Part shown: piece by piece, positions 48,181 through 58,640 of the stretch
Numbering within the stretch: position 1 is the stretch's first letter
Layout of the letters: each line of letters starts with the position of its first letter
NCBI GenBank assembly: GCA_027946365.1
Contig: JAPEUQ010000013.1
Span: 744,001-808,000 of the forward strand
Reading direction: 5' to 3'
DNA length: 64,000 nt
Origin: Kalmusia sp. IMI 367209
Lineage: Eukaryota > Ascomycota > Dothideomycetes > Pleosporales > Didymosphaeriaceae
Translations under genes and position numbers: made by a program
The notes under the pieces: model-generated
What the model was told of the DNA's origin: nothing
The model's database searches: none
Seen by the model: the letters and a program-made list of their open reading frames with translations, nothing else

Positions 48181-49442
48181 CAGTGCTTGAGCCTGTCCCT
48201 GGTCACATTTCTGGCATCTACTCGGGCAACTACCGAGACTCGATCAACCACATTGGAAACATTGTCTGGTGAGTGCTTTCCCCACATCTAACTTGCTTGG
48301 CGAGCGCCCTTACCTCCACTGTCTGGACCCTGCAACGTCCTCGACTAGTGAGCATCATGATGCCACGAGCACTGTATCATAAGTTATACTTCGCCTAAAT
48401 CAAAACTCGTAGACTGCAACCGCCCCTTCTCACGCTACCCTAGCAGTCCGATCAATTCGTTCTTGCCTTGAGAAAGACCAATGCTAATCAAGCCAAACAC
48501 AGTGATGCCAACAATCTCCCTGCCCACTCCGTACGTGTCGTCCGTATCAAGCGCACTGGCAAAAGCCCCTTGAAGTCAAAGACAATCGCTCCTCTTACCG
48601 TCGTCTTGCTGCTTGGCTTCGTCCTCTCGTGCGCTCTCCTAGGCCTCTCCATATCCCGACAAGACGGCATGTCCTTGGTGGCTACCGTTCTTTTGTCGTG
48701 CCTGTCCTCGCTCATCGGGTATGGCAATAAGTGGAGACTCAAGCTTCCGGAGCGCAAGGTCAAGGATGGCAAAGTACCGCGCGGCGACGTCGTGATACGC
48801 TATCCCAAGGGCAGCTTTCTCATAGTTCGATGCGGAGAGGACGTGGCTAGAGAATTGTACTTTGCTCCAGAAACCATCCAATATCTGCTGCAGCATGGTC
48901 CGGCGTACCGCATCCTCAGCCTTGTTGGCACCATCATGCTCATGGGCGGCGTCATTTGCCTTGCCAATGCCCAGATCGAATCTCAAATAGCCTGGGCCGG
49001 CTCCTACATGCTTCTAGGCTCGTCATACTGGATTGTCGCTGCTTTGCCAGGGAAGTTGCACTGGGACTATTCATGCTATGAAGTTCGTAATGAGTGTTTG
49101 ACCGACTCCAATATGACAGCAAAAGGCTACCCTTCAGAGAATCTTACCTTTACCCAGGCACTCTGGAAGGCCATCGTCATTTCGAAGCACACAGAGTGGG
49201 TGCTCAGAAGTAACGCATGCCCAGATACACCAGCGTGGAGGCAATGGTTGACATTCGCGCAAAGACAAGCCATGTCGGTGAGACAAGCAGCCAAAGAGAA
49301 GGAACCTGGGGTGAAAACTTGGCAAGTCCCGGAGTGGGACGCACAGCGGGCCCTAGTCGCGCTTCTGAATGACCAAGCTCAAACCGACGCGAAGAGCATG
49401 CATGAAGGAGTGAACGAGATGGAAGAGACGGAAGACGTTTGA
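48181..49442 (+). CDS. Polytopic membrane protein, 5' end uncertain
   Basis: The 3' exon (to 49442) encodes four hydrophobic helices: TIAPLTVVLLLGFVLSCALL, MSLVATVLLSCLSSLIGYG, ILSLVGTIMLMGGVICLANA and IAWAGSYMLLGSSYWIVAALP. They are followed by a soluble tail ending in an acidic stretch (NEMEETEDV). I do not recognise the family. An upstream exon ending at 48268 encodes EPVPGHISGIYSGNYRDSIN. It can be joined by an intron 48269-48501 (gtgagt..cacag) in frame, giving ..IVCDANNLPAHSVRVV. Still further upstream, protein-like sequence (EVDLSAALDPGASSFDATDE, about 48115-48175) lies in a different frame and meets a stop at about 48188. The true start is therefore unresolved: another intron, or a one-base error near 48183-48188, would be needed. 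Confidence 0.6.
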
Positions 49443-49857
49443 GACTACATGCCTGTTTGGATACTTGTATGGCGCTCCATCTGCCTTTCAACCACTACAC
49501 GAGCTTACGATTTACGACCTGACGACCTGACGGCATTTCCATTCATATATCGCATCGCACAAATTTAGCGTTTAGCATTTCTTTGATCCATCATGGCGAT
49601 CCAAAAAATATCCAGCATCTAGCGTAGCATTATTGCCTTTGCGGTATCGTTATCATATCTTCAATCTAGCATGTCCTCTTGGCCGCTGTTGATGCTTCCT
49701 TACATGCCTGGTTCTTCCTTCGACCGTGCGTGTCTGTCTAAGAGACATGATCTAGGCATCCTTCTCCATCAGTATCTCTCGTAGAGAGAACGGCCTTGTG
49801 ATCTAAAATCACTGCGTGGGCCGAACTGCGGGCATGTAACCCCAGATCCTTTTTCGC
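49443..49857. other. Convergent intergenic region
   Basis: About 415 bases between the stops of the membrane-protein gene (+) and RRP46 (-), rich in short AT motifs near 49545-49630. It holds both 3' UTRs; no other feature is visible. Confidence 0.5.
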
Positions 49858-50723
49858 TCATTTGGCAGACTTCCATCTCTGCTCATGTTCCACTTTGTCC
49901 CGCACAACGCTCCTCAGCCACTCTTCTAGGTTTTGTCCCTCTCTGCCATCGACCTCCATGCCTTCGCCCAAACCTACACCGCCATCCTCCTTACAGCAGA
50001 TCTCCTCGGCCGCTTCAGCCGCCTCATCCCACTCTTCGTAGCTGAACGCACCGTCGCTCTCGTTGAGGATCAGCTTATTTTCCCCAGAAAATGCAAAGAC
50101 GTGAACGGAGCTTATGGGTTTGGCTCGCAGCAGCTCAATCGCTGTGGGCGAGACTAATGGCGCAGAGGATTTGGAGGTTTTCTTCGAGGGTAATGCAATG
50201 AGGACGGAGGTCAGTGTTGTAGAGAGGGGTATCGAGGCGCTGAGGAGGGCGAGGAGCGAGGTATGGAGAAGATGTGGCAGGAGAGTTAGACTCTATGTTG
50301 GTTTAGCTTGCATTATTAGTCTGTGAGGATGTTCAGTAGTAGCATACGGTATCGAGACCAGTCGAACTCTCTTCCTCCGGTTGGCTTCGCACTTGCAGCG
50401 TGATTTGTACAAGCGTTCTTGGTATACTCCGCGTCAGGATGATGCTCCGCAGCGTGTTATGCAGCAACGTCTCCAAATGCCTCTCCTTGGGACCTACACC
50501 AACGATTAGAGCCGCAAACCGCATTATATCGACCGATATACGTACTTCCCACGCCCACAGCAGGCCTCACGTTGACCTCGACCGTCGCTTCCTCAGGCAG
50601 CTCATCGCGCCGCAGCACTTCGATGGGCCCATTGACTGCGCCTATGATGCAGTATCCATTGTGCGTGTATGTCGCCGACCCGTCTGCGCGGTGGAGATGC
50701 GACAGAATAGCTTCGGGCGCCAT
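49858..50723 (-). CDS. RRP46: Exosome complex subunit Rrp46
   Basis: RNase PH-fold subunit of the six-member ring of the RNA exosome, which processes and degrades RNA in nucleus and cytoplasm; the eukaryotic subunit is catalytically inert. Three exons on the minus strand: 50723-50546, 50493-50348 and 50292-49858. They sum to 759 nt, giving 252 aa. Landmarks are an N-terminal LHRADGSATYTHNGYCIIGA, NGPIEVLRRDELPEEATVEV with VRPAVGVG, then PKERHLETLLHNTLRSIILT and PRTLVQITLQV. The second half contains the conserved SASIPLSTTLTSVLIAL core of the RNase PH fold. The C-terminal extension is acidic and helical (EEWDEAAEAAEEICC). Intron sizes are 52 and 55 nt. Confidence 0.92.
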
Positions 50724-50983
50724 AGCGATCGTTATTGCGTGGAACTTGCCATGCGCTCCGCGACGTCGCCGCTAGCTCTTGGAAACTTTGGACAGGGATG
50801 TGTTGATCTGAGATGGCGGGGTCCGAGCGCGGGTCACCGAGAGGCTGGAGCTTGCGCGTGCCGAGGCTGTCACTGTTGTCATCGCCAGTGAGCTCACCCT
50901 CAGGACTGACCTCGCTCCCGGCTGGGCGCTGTTTTACGTTGCTTCACATTACCCTAATAGATATATTCAAGGAGAGGAAGAAG
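50724..50983. promoter_or_regulatory. Shared divergent promoter of RRP46 and PEX4
   Basis: The ATG codons of RRP46 (minus) and PEX4 (plus) are only 260 bases apart, so both 5' UTRs and promoters must fit in this stretch. No TATA box is obvious. Coupled expression is possible but not shown. Confidence 0.6.
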
Positions 50984-51594
50984 ATGGCTAGCTCTTCGCG
51001 CGTGCAATCGCCTACCAAGCGCCTGCTCACCGAGCTGCAAAGCTACCAGTCGGATCCCAACGACGCGCTGCTAGAGCTGGGACCCGTCGACGACGATGAA
51101 TTGATGCACTGGCGTGCCGTCATGAAGGGTGTGCAAGGCACCGCTTACGAAGGTACCATACTCCACCTCGTCAGCCCGTTCGATTCGCAAACATCGCATC
51201 TTCCCCGATCCGCCTTTCCCTTTCTAAGCCTACCTACAATTCACATTTCACGCTGACCACCCCGTCAGGCGGCCGCTGGGCCCTCGACATCCACATCCCG
51301 ACGACATACCCCCTCGCGGCTCCCACAATCCGCTTCATAACGCCCATCTGCCACCCGAACGTCGACTTCAAGACGGGCGAGATCTGCCTCGATCTGCTCA
51401 AGACGTCGTGGACGCCCGCGTACACCATCACCACTACGATGACGAGCATACACCAGTTGCTGACGAGCGCGGAGCCGGATAGCCCGTTGAATGTGGACAT
51501 CGCGCAGCTGTTGAGACAGGAGGATTATGTAGGTGCGGAGGCGCTGATCCGGTTTTACACGGAGACGGAGAGGTATGAGCCAAGGAGGCGGTAG
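50984..51594 (+). CDS. PEX4: Ubiquitin-conjugating enzyme E2, Pex4-like
   Basis: E2 enzyme expected to mono-ubiquitinate the peroxisomal import receptor Pex5 at its conserved cysteine, allowing receptor recycling. Two exons: 50984-51152 and 51269-51594. They sum to 495 nt, giving 164 aa, the length of a class I E2 core. The UBC fold is evident: N-terminal helix (TKRLLTELQSYQSDP), the HWRAVMKGV strand, YPLAAPTIRFITPICHPN, and the active-site motif GEICLDLLKTSWTPAYT with catalytic Cys96. The C-terminus ends FYTETERYEPRRR without extension. Assignment to Pex4 rather than another E2 rests on the overall sequence style of the WALDIHIP and LLTSAEPDSPLN regions, so the subfamily is less certain than the fold. 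Confidence 0.88.
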
Positions 51595-52304
51595 TGGTGA
51601 GGGTATCCAGGGTAATGGATGTTGAGCGTGGGAATCGTGGAAGGCATGGGGATATGTGAAAAGAGAAGGGCAGGATTTGATTGGCATGGTCGGAGCATTG
51701 TTTCTTGCGGTCGAGCGATTAGAGCGATGAGATACACACGGTTGTTTTTGATATCCTGAATTCATTCATTTTCCATGGATTCGCACAGGAAGAGTGATTT
51801 TGGGATATGGGTGGATCATAATATGGGTAGAGCGGTCGTCGGTAAGCGCATGCCTGTAGAGGTCAGGGACTAACAAGCGCGTAGGCGAACATGATATCAT
51901 TTCCCTATGCGAAACACTGGACACAATGGTCTTTTACTCTCATACATGAATGGTAGTACGTAAACATGGTGAGAGTGTTTACTCCGGCTTCACCCGATCC
52001 GAATCCTTTTCGACTGGGTGCTGACTCCTCACCCCGCGTTACTATTATGCTCGGAAAAGCAAAATCAGAAAGGGAAATAATTTCACAGAGAGTGCAAGCA
52101 TTCAAGCTATGTCATAGTCTCGGATAATTATCCTTCTCTTTTCCGTAAGCTGTGGATAACCCCAAGTCCTTCGACAGCCAAACCATATAAATCCAAGTCT
52201 AAGCCCTTCATTCCATGCGAACAAAATAAAATTACCGTCAAGATACTACAAGGAGCTTCTTCCAACGATTCCGTTAACACCAAGATTCGCAAAGACGGCC
52301 AAGA
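51595..52304. other. Intergenic region
   Basis: About 710 bases holding the PEX4 3' UTR and the promoter of the HAD gene. The frames on the minus strand here are antisense shadows of PEX4. No further feature is seen. Confidence 0.5.
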
Positions 52305-52997
52305 ATGGTAGACCAACCTCCCTTCCAACCCAAAGCAATCATCTTCGACCTCCTCACCGCTCTCCTCGACTCCTGGTCCATCTGGGACGCTTCCACCCCC
52401 GCCGGCACCACGGCACAAGGCCGCAAGTGGCGCCAGCAATACCTCGCCATCACGTACGGCAGCACCGTCTACGGGCCCGGCAGCACGTACGAAGAGCTCG
52501 TCGCCCGTTCTGCCGCCGAGTCCGGCATGCCGCCTTCAGCTCCCCAGGCTCTCCTCAGAAACTGGGCCGAGTTGGAAGCGTGGCCGGAGGTTGGCCGTGT
52601 GCTGCAAGACCTAAGGGCGAAGGGGTATCTATTGGGCGTAGTGACGAATTGTTCCAAGGAGCTGGGGCACGTTGCGGTGGGGAATGCAGAGAGGGCTGTC
52701 AGGCGGGAGGCAGGAGGGGTAGACTGGTCGTTTGACGCGGCGATTACGGCTGAAGAGACGGGGTGGTATAGGCCTGCGGTGCAGGCGTATCATGCCATCC
52801 TGCCATTGCTGGGCGATGGGAGCGTGACGCCAGGAGAAGTGCTCTTTGTGGCGGGCAGTGCGGGAGATGTCGAGGGTGCGACGAAGGCTGGGTTTCGCGT
52901 CGTGTGGAACAATCATGTGGGGTTAGAAAAGAAGGGGGATGCTGTGCCGTTGAGGGAGGGGACGACGTTGGATGAGGCCCTCAGGGATCTTTTGTGA
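52305..52997 (+). CDS. HAD-superfamily hydrolase, 2-haloacid dehalogenase-like
   Basis: Single exon of 230 aa. HAD motif I is at about 12-20 as IIFDLLTALLD: the nucleophile Asp is present, and the second Asp typical of HAD phosphatases is replaced, as in haloacid-dehalogenase-type members. Motif II is VVTNCS. The motif III region reads ETGWYRPAVQAY, with Arg where Lys is usual. Motif IV is LFVAGSAGDVEGATKAGF, with fewer acidic residues than usual. The substrate is unknown. These deviations suggest either altered chemistry or a family branch in which the motif III cation is Arg. The start is the first ATG after an AT-rich leader. Confidence 0.85.
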   Translation: MVDQPPFQPKAIIFDLLTALLDSWSIWDASTPAGTTAQGRKWRQQYLAITYGSTVYGPGSTYEELVARSAAESGMPPSAPQALLRNWAELEAWPEVGRVLQDLRAKGYLLGVVTNCSKELGHVAVGNAERAVRREAGGVDWSFDAAITAEETGWYRPAVQAYHAILPLLGDGSVTPGEVLFVAGSAGDVEGATKAGFRVVWNNHVGLEKKGDAVPLREGTTLDEALRDLL

Positions 52998-53220
52998 GGG
53001 TGTTCTCCGCTTATTGGGTCTAGGGGCTGATGTCAATCTGATAAGAGGTGGTACGATGGACGGCAGTATTTATACCAAGAGAGATATATACCTTGAACAT
53101 GGGGCAGAGACTATTTACTTGCACGATATAAGACAATTGGCAAAAATATGGAGGAAGACTAGTCGGGCACAAAAGTAAAGACAGAGTGCGGAAGCTTGCT
53201 ACCGATTAGAGTCTATATAG

Positions 53221-53292
53221 TGGACGGGTAGGGGATCGAACCCTAGACCTCCCGCATGCAAAGCGGGCGCTCTACCACTGAGCTACACGCCC
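53221..53292 (-). tRNA. tRNA-Ala (anticodon TGC)
   Basis: On the minus strand the 72-nt sequence folds as a full cloverleaf: acceptor GGGCGTG, D-arm GCTC..GAGC, anticodon stem CCCGC/GCGGG around the loop TTTGCAT (anticodon TGC), and T-arm TAGGG-TTCGATC-CCCTA. The acceptor has the G3:U70 pair that identifies alanine tRNAs, one U-C mismatch (position 6:67), and A as discriminator base. No intron. The A box (TAGCTCAGTGG) and B box (GGTTCGATCCC) of the internal pol III promoter are intact. A short T-run follows on the minus strand about 45 nt downstream. Confidence 0.95.
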
Positions 53293-53705
53293 GATCGTTA
53301 CTATTGGTTCCTTGAGAAATTTTTTCCGTTGACAAAATCATATAGAGCCACAAAATTTCTTGGGTCATTCAAACTATCACTCGTGGTCTTTTCTAACGCC
53401 CCTATTGACAACTACATACAGCTTACTACTCCTCTTAGGAGTCGATCGATTCCCCACAGTAATTTTAGGCGAGTCGTGTAAATATCTGCTAGCCATGGCT
53501 TAGTCATGCTACTAGATGTGGAATCATAAAGATCAAAATTGCAACATTAAAAAGCGACAATGTAACAAAACAGCACGGGATGGGGGCATGAGGGTCTATG
53601 AAAGACTCCTACACTCTCGCTCAGCATATTTGTCCAAGCTCACAGCACACTCCAGAAGACTCAAGCACTCATCACAGTGAAGAAGTATGGCTTCCTTGAT
53701 CTCTT
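53293..53705. other. AT-richer spacer between tRNA and transporter gene
   Basis: About 410 bases, visibly richer in A/T than the DNA to the left. It holds the upstream flank of the tRNA gene and the 3' UTR of the MFS gene. No coding evidence. Confidence 0.5.
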
Positions 53706-55735
53706 CTAGCAGTTTAAATCTTCAGTGTCCTTACCACCCTGCATCTCTGCCGTTGCTTTACCATTGACTCTTCTCAAATATACATACTGAAATGTGGCTA
53801 ATAGTGACCAAACTATAGCCGCGGCAATAAGCGCTACAATGATCGTCCAGCCCGTGCGATACTTTGGTCTATCTTTGGCCTGAAAGATCTGACCACCAAT
53901 AATGCCACCCATATTCGCGGACATGATATACATAGCTACATGGACGGCGCGCTCGGCAGGAGAGCGGGCATTGATCGAGAGCCAGGAAGCGTTGACCGGG
54001 TGCCAGGGGCTCGAGAACGCCAGTGCTAATGTAATAAGAGCGAAACGCTTTGATCGCGAATGCGAATCAACGAGAAGACGTTCGCCCAACTGTTACGGCC
54101 ATGGCCAGGTTAGTTGAATCGAGAGCTGCAAGTTCAACCGGTCTGAAAAGAAGAGCTTACTGTGAATGCCCAATAAAGTATTAATCCTAGAGTAACCATA
54201 AGTCCTCGGTGTTGGAACTTGTCACTGTCTCCAATGGTTAGGCAAGCCCGTGGCAGGATATTTCGAGGAGAGCTTACGCAAGAAACCCCCATAGTAAGTT
54301 GACAGGAATTAGGATCCAAAGGCCAATTGATACCATCGCGTTTGCCTGTAATCTTCCATAGCCGAATTCGCTGACGACTAATGGCGCGTATGTTCCTAGC
54401 GCTGCACCGGGTGCTAAACCGCAAAGGGCGATAAGGATATGTGGGTATATCGCCCAGTTGGTTATCTATCAATGTTTGTCAGTGGAAAGGTAAAGTGGGA
54501 GCTTGAGATTGAGAGGGGACATTGTCCTACAGCGCTGAAGAAGTCCTTCCTCGATACATGACTTGTGGTTCTTGATTCCATTTCCGGGTTCGGACCAAGT
54601 CGATTTACCAGCAGTGATCTCTCTGCGGAAGAGAAATACTCCACTCCAAGCATAGATCTTGGATCGTTCGGAGCCCGTGGGAACAATGCCATCCACACGA
54701 AACTGAAAAGAACAGTGAAACCTCCTTCAAGCTATAGATGTTAGATGGTACAATTAAAATCAATTTTACTGACTTACGATAAACAGCCACTGCCATCCAG
54801 TTAGACCTCCTACCCCTCGCATTTGTAGGCTGCATAAAGAGTAAGCAGCCATTGCATGCATTTGGTTGGTCAAGTACACACATTCCATATGCTATTTCAC
54901 CATTGACAGCACCGGCCATCATAGTACCACAAAAGAACCATGCGAATCGCTTGCTAATCTCGGTTTTCTTGTACCATGTGGTGATGCAATAAAGTCCAGC
55001 TGGAATGTATCCTGCTTCGCACAATCTAAGTACAGATTAGAACTACACACTACCAGAAGTATTGAGGTGATAGTATACAAACCCCAAGATGATTCTGGTA
55101 GCTAGAAATCCCCCAAGCCCTTTCTGCCATGCCTGGACCAATGCAACAAATCCCCTGTGGTTACTGTCAGCCTGATAATATCGATCTGTATAGCAGCGAG
55201 TGTGCCTACCAGATGAACATTTGACAACTGATCCATATATGGGGACCTACTCGATAGAGTACTATATTGCTGGGGATCTATATCATTCAGATTAGGTCAG
55301 TAAAAGTATGTTCAATCAAGGAATTGCAGTCGATAAGACTAACTTCTAATAAAACTATCCCAGTTGCGAACAGCTGCTGACCGATATTGAATTGATATTG
55401 TGTGATCCCCACGTCCTCCATAAAATTGTCGGTCAAAGCGTTACCTCTGTGAAATGGTCAGATACGTTTACAGCACGAAAGATTGTCTTTGGCCTGTACA
55501 TATTCCCACGGTCTAGCTGCATACTGAAAAATCCAAATATCAAGAGCGGCATCACGATCAGGTCAAGCCTTCTGAAGTCAACATAAAGCACACGACTAGA
55601 GGATTTACCGAGCACTTGCTTTCTGGTTAATTTTCGCTCCTTATTCTCATCACGTCCATTGAAAGACAGATCGGTGCTATGGGTGATTCGTGCTTGACTC
55701 GCAGAGGCTAGAGAGCCTGAGTCGATCTCCTTCAT
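53706..55735 (-). CDS. MFS transporter, DAL5/anion:cation symporter family
   Basis: Twelve-helix major facilitator of the anion:cation symporter group, which in fungi imports allantoate, nicotinate, pantothenate, biotin-like acids or peptides; substrate here unknown. Ten exons on the minus strand: 55735-55500, 55446-55344, 55277-55210, 55154-55083, 55025-54882, 54829-54778, 54731-54531, 54465-54278, 54224-54161 and 54089-53706. They sum to 1512 nt, giving 503 aa. Family landmarks are DLIVMPLLIFGFFSMQLDR then GNALTDNFMEDVGITQYQ in the first helices, LLEIPSNIVLYRVGPHIW, LGLCEAGYIPAGLYCITTWY, RGVGGLTGWQWLFILEGG, and ITNWAIYPHILIALCGLAPG. Every join is in frame, so the gene appears intact despite many introns of 44-69 nt. 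An in-frame ATG at 55819 is an alternative start. Confidence 0.9.
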
Positions 55736-56236
55736 ATTGGAAGTCCGCCACGGCAACAGACGACCCGCAAAATTATTTTTCAAAATATGTAGCACTGTGG
55801 ATTCGCGTATTAGCTTCAAAGATGTTGAAAGGTGGGCATGGCGTACTATGCCTCATGGCTACCTTACGTAGGTGCATATAGTCGTTGACACGTCTGAAAT
55901 GCACAACGGCCTCAACTGCTTCCGCTGATAGCGCTCGGCTAATAAGACGTCATCTGACTTCACGATCTGCCAATCTTTCCTGTTTTCAAGGTTTGTACGA
56001 CTACACCATGTCCGGTGAAACCTTGTTCTTGGATCTTCAAACAGGGCCACCAATAAGGTGAGATTAATCCCACATTCCCGCCAGCGCCTTTTTTTTATTA
56101 GCTATTGGAAGGAAATACTGCGTGCATCTGAGCGATGCTTACATTGAAGAAGGCTCTATTCTACTATCTTAGTGCTTGAAATCAGTGCAAGGCATTCCCT
56201 CGCCTTTTTGATCTACAACGCTGCACATTCTTCAGG
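55736..56236. other. Divergent intergenic region, MFS and sulfotransferase promoters
   Basis: About 500 bases between the starts of two divergent genes. No supported coding region; short AT-rich tracts (near 56085-56105) are the only notable features. Confidence 0.45.
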
Positions 56237-57159
56237 ATGGGGCCATCGAGGCGTCAGCCACACCGGGATAGAGGATCAGCAGCGACAATCCAAGTCATCG
56301 GCTTGGGCATGTGCCGCACAGGTACCCTTTGTTAGTCAAAGCTTGAGTTCTCAACTTCTAGTTGAGTGTTTCGCATGCTGATTTGCCCCCCGCGATTAGC
56401 GCTGTACACAGCCTTGCGCAAACTCGGGCTGACGCCCTACCACATGGAAGAAGTTATGAAAGACCCAGGCAGCATCTTACCCAAATGGACCGCGGCGTTG
56501 GAAGCCAAGCTTGCAGGCAACAGTGAAGACTTTATTTACGAGTTCTTTGACAGTATGTTGAAGGACTATGACGTAAGTGGTTTTCGGTTCACGCACGTAC
56601 AAACCACTAATAGGAGTTATAGAGTTTGCTAGACTTGCCATGTATTGCATTCTCAGAAGAACTGCTTAGTACGTACCCAGAGGCCAAGGTAATCATAACG
56701 AGTCGCGACGTCGATAAGTGGCTGGCTTCCATGAAAAAAACGACTGTGCCGCTAATCATGTCCTGGGACTGGCGTATGCTGGCGCACTTGGATCATAATA
56801 TTACCGGTCCGCTGCTCACATTCCTGAGGCTGTACTTTCGTAGTTGGTGCGACCTCGAGTTCGGGCAGACGGGTGCCCAAAGTTTTCTAGATCACTATGC
56901 TCGCATTCGACAGTTAGTGCCGCCTGAACGCTTGTTGGAATATAGAATCGATCAAGGATGGGAGCCTCTCTGCGAATTTCTCAATCTGCCCCCTCCCGAG
57001 GGTGATTTTCCCTATGTCAATACTGCCGAAGAACATATCGCTTATTTCAAGAAACTGAAGCGACGTGTAGTATTTGATATATTACACCAGCACGTATTTA
57101 GCATTATTTGCGGGATTGCAGTGGCGGCGGCAGTCATGTATAGCTGCTGTACGCTTTAG
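56237..57159 (+). CDS. P-loop sulfotransferase-family protein
   Basis: Fungal sulfotransferase-like NTPase (Sulfotransfer_4 type), expected to bind the cofactor PAPS and transfer sulfate; acceptor unknown. Three exons: 56237-56330, 56400-56572 and 56623-57159. They sum to 804 nt, giving 267 aa. The first donor is ambiguous: using gttagt at 56331 rather than gtacc at 56321 restores a perfect 5'-phosphosulfate loop, GLGMCRTGTLSL, at residues 22-33, so I chose it. Further landmarks are KLGLTPYHMEE, DLPCIAFSEELLSTYPEAKV, the 3'-phosphate-binding TSRDVDKW and WEPLCEFLNLPPPEGDFPYVN. A hydrophobic C-terminus (VFSIICGIAVAAAVMYSCC) would anchor it to a membrane. Its stop codon overlaps that of the converging DUF3431 gene. 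Confidence 0.85.
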
Positions 57160-57983
57160 GCTTCATTAGCACCATTGCTATAGATAAATTTCTGAGCAGA
57201 GCTGTGAGAAAAGATCTCCCCCCAGAACCTTTCAAGATAATGCCCTAATTCGGGATTAATGTGATTACTGCTCTCGAAGTAGCCCAACAACTGCTGATAG
57301 AATGTCTTGGGTCGCATATGGATTGTTTCAGCACGGACTGAAAAGAAAGACCCCTCGGCGTATGTGATAGACGACGGAGGTTCGTAGCCAAAGGTTCTTT
57401 GCCAGAATTCGGCCGGTGTATAATCGGCTTCGAGTAGTGGATCTTTAGTTTGGGCTAGCCAGTATGCGCAACCAAGGTCATCTTTCCATTGAATTCCGTC
57501 CCATTGACAAAATGTCTGATAATTAGCATCGGAGCCGAAGGTCGTTATTGTTCCCACGTCCGTTTTTCGAGCCTTCTCAGCCATCTCCGATATCGTTAAT
57601 CGAGTGTGCGGTCGTCTAGCTGTAACACCTTCGACAGAACCTTGTACAAACAGTGTTACCAGCGCAAGGCTATCGTATTGACTCACGATATGATATAGTA
57701 TGGTGTGACATTCTCGACCAATGTTGGGAAGTCGATGGACCCGCAAGAAATGTTCAGAATGAAAGCCTGGAAGTTCTCCTTCAGGGAATTAGTCCAATTG
57801 AATCCAGATATTCGCGTCTCTAATAATTGCTGTAGACCTGCCTTTGGAATAGACAGTAGCTTCACTGGCCAACGCACCAACCCACGCTAGATCCTCATTG
57901 AAGTGGGCGATAACAATCTCGAAAGCTCTGGTATTGTTCATAACTTGAAGGGTGCGGCCTATTGTTCCTGAAAATATCTTCAA
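57156..57983 (-). CDS. DUF3431-family protein
   Basis: Two exons on the minus strand, 57983-57842 and 57766-57156. They sum to 753 nt, giving 250 aa. The join uses a GC-AG intron (57767-57841), the only one giving an in-frame product: YSKG|FHSEHFLRVHRLPNIGRE. Family signatures seen are FEIVIAHFNEDLAWVG near the N-terminus, RLPNIGRECHTILYHIVSQYD, VTLFVQG, and EGSFFSVRAETIHMRPKTFY followed by NHINPELGHYLERFWGEIF. DUF3431 proteins are thought to be glycosyltransferase-like, but no reaction has been proven that I can cite. An internal ATG (57941, MNNTRAFEIV) could be the true start, and an upstream exon cannot be excluded. Convergent with the sulfotransferase gene and divergent from the NLR gene. 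Confidence 0.82.
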
Positions 57984-58640
57984 TCAGTCGGTGTTGCAGG
58001 ATTGGACCAGGTGATTAATAGTGGGTTATTGATTTATGAGATGGATACTCAGCAGGAGCATATACTATGGCATGGAACCAAGGAGGGCTAAAAAAAATGA
58101 GGGCCAAGGTAGGCTACCTGATCAACAGACGGGTTGAATAGTACGGAGTATGGTTACGTAGAGGCTTCGCGGTGATGGGTGATCCTTGAGGTGCCTGGGT
58201 CCCTGCTCGATCAGGTAGTACCGAGGTCCTTTCTAGACTTAGCGAATTCTTAGCGTCTTAGCATCTGCTGCGTAACCGTGAGTACCTTTCCAGGGCCCTT
58301 CACGCAGCATTATTCTAAGGCTCCCAGAACTTTCATGCCCTTACAGTAGGATTTTGAAGAGGTTGCTTAACCTCTACGTGCCCATCATGGTACATGTAGA
58401 TGACCTGTGATGTAAGCAAGATTGCCACTGAAATGCGCCTGGGCGTTTTCGCATAAGATGATCGCCCAGATCCACCGCCCTAGTTGGCGCCCAAGCACAC
58501 CAATTGCCTTTTACTCACAATTCCAAATGTATACTAAGGGTATATGCATTTGTTTGTAATGCTCACTTCAGACAGGCGCATATCTCAGGTTTTTCGTACA
58601 AGAAATACGCCGCTCTGCCACTTTCCGACACGACTAAACA
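57984..58640. other. Divergent intergenic region, DUF3431 and NLR promoters
   Basis: About 660 bases between the starts of DUF3431 (-) and the NLR gene (+). No supported coding region. A short frame at 58544-58735 overlaps the NLR start in another frame and is rejected. Confidence 0.45.

Noticed and set aside
53706..55735. MFS gene as a pseudogene
   Set aside because: The many short open pieces first looked like decay, but all ten exons join in frame with proper splice sites and conserved transporter motifs.
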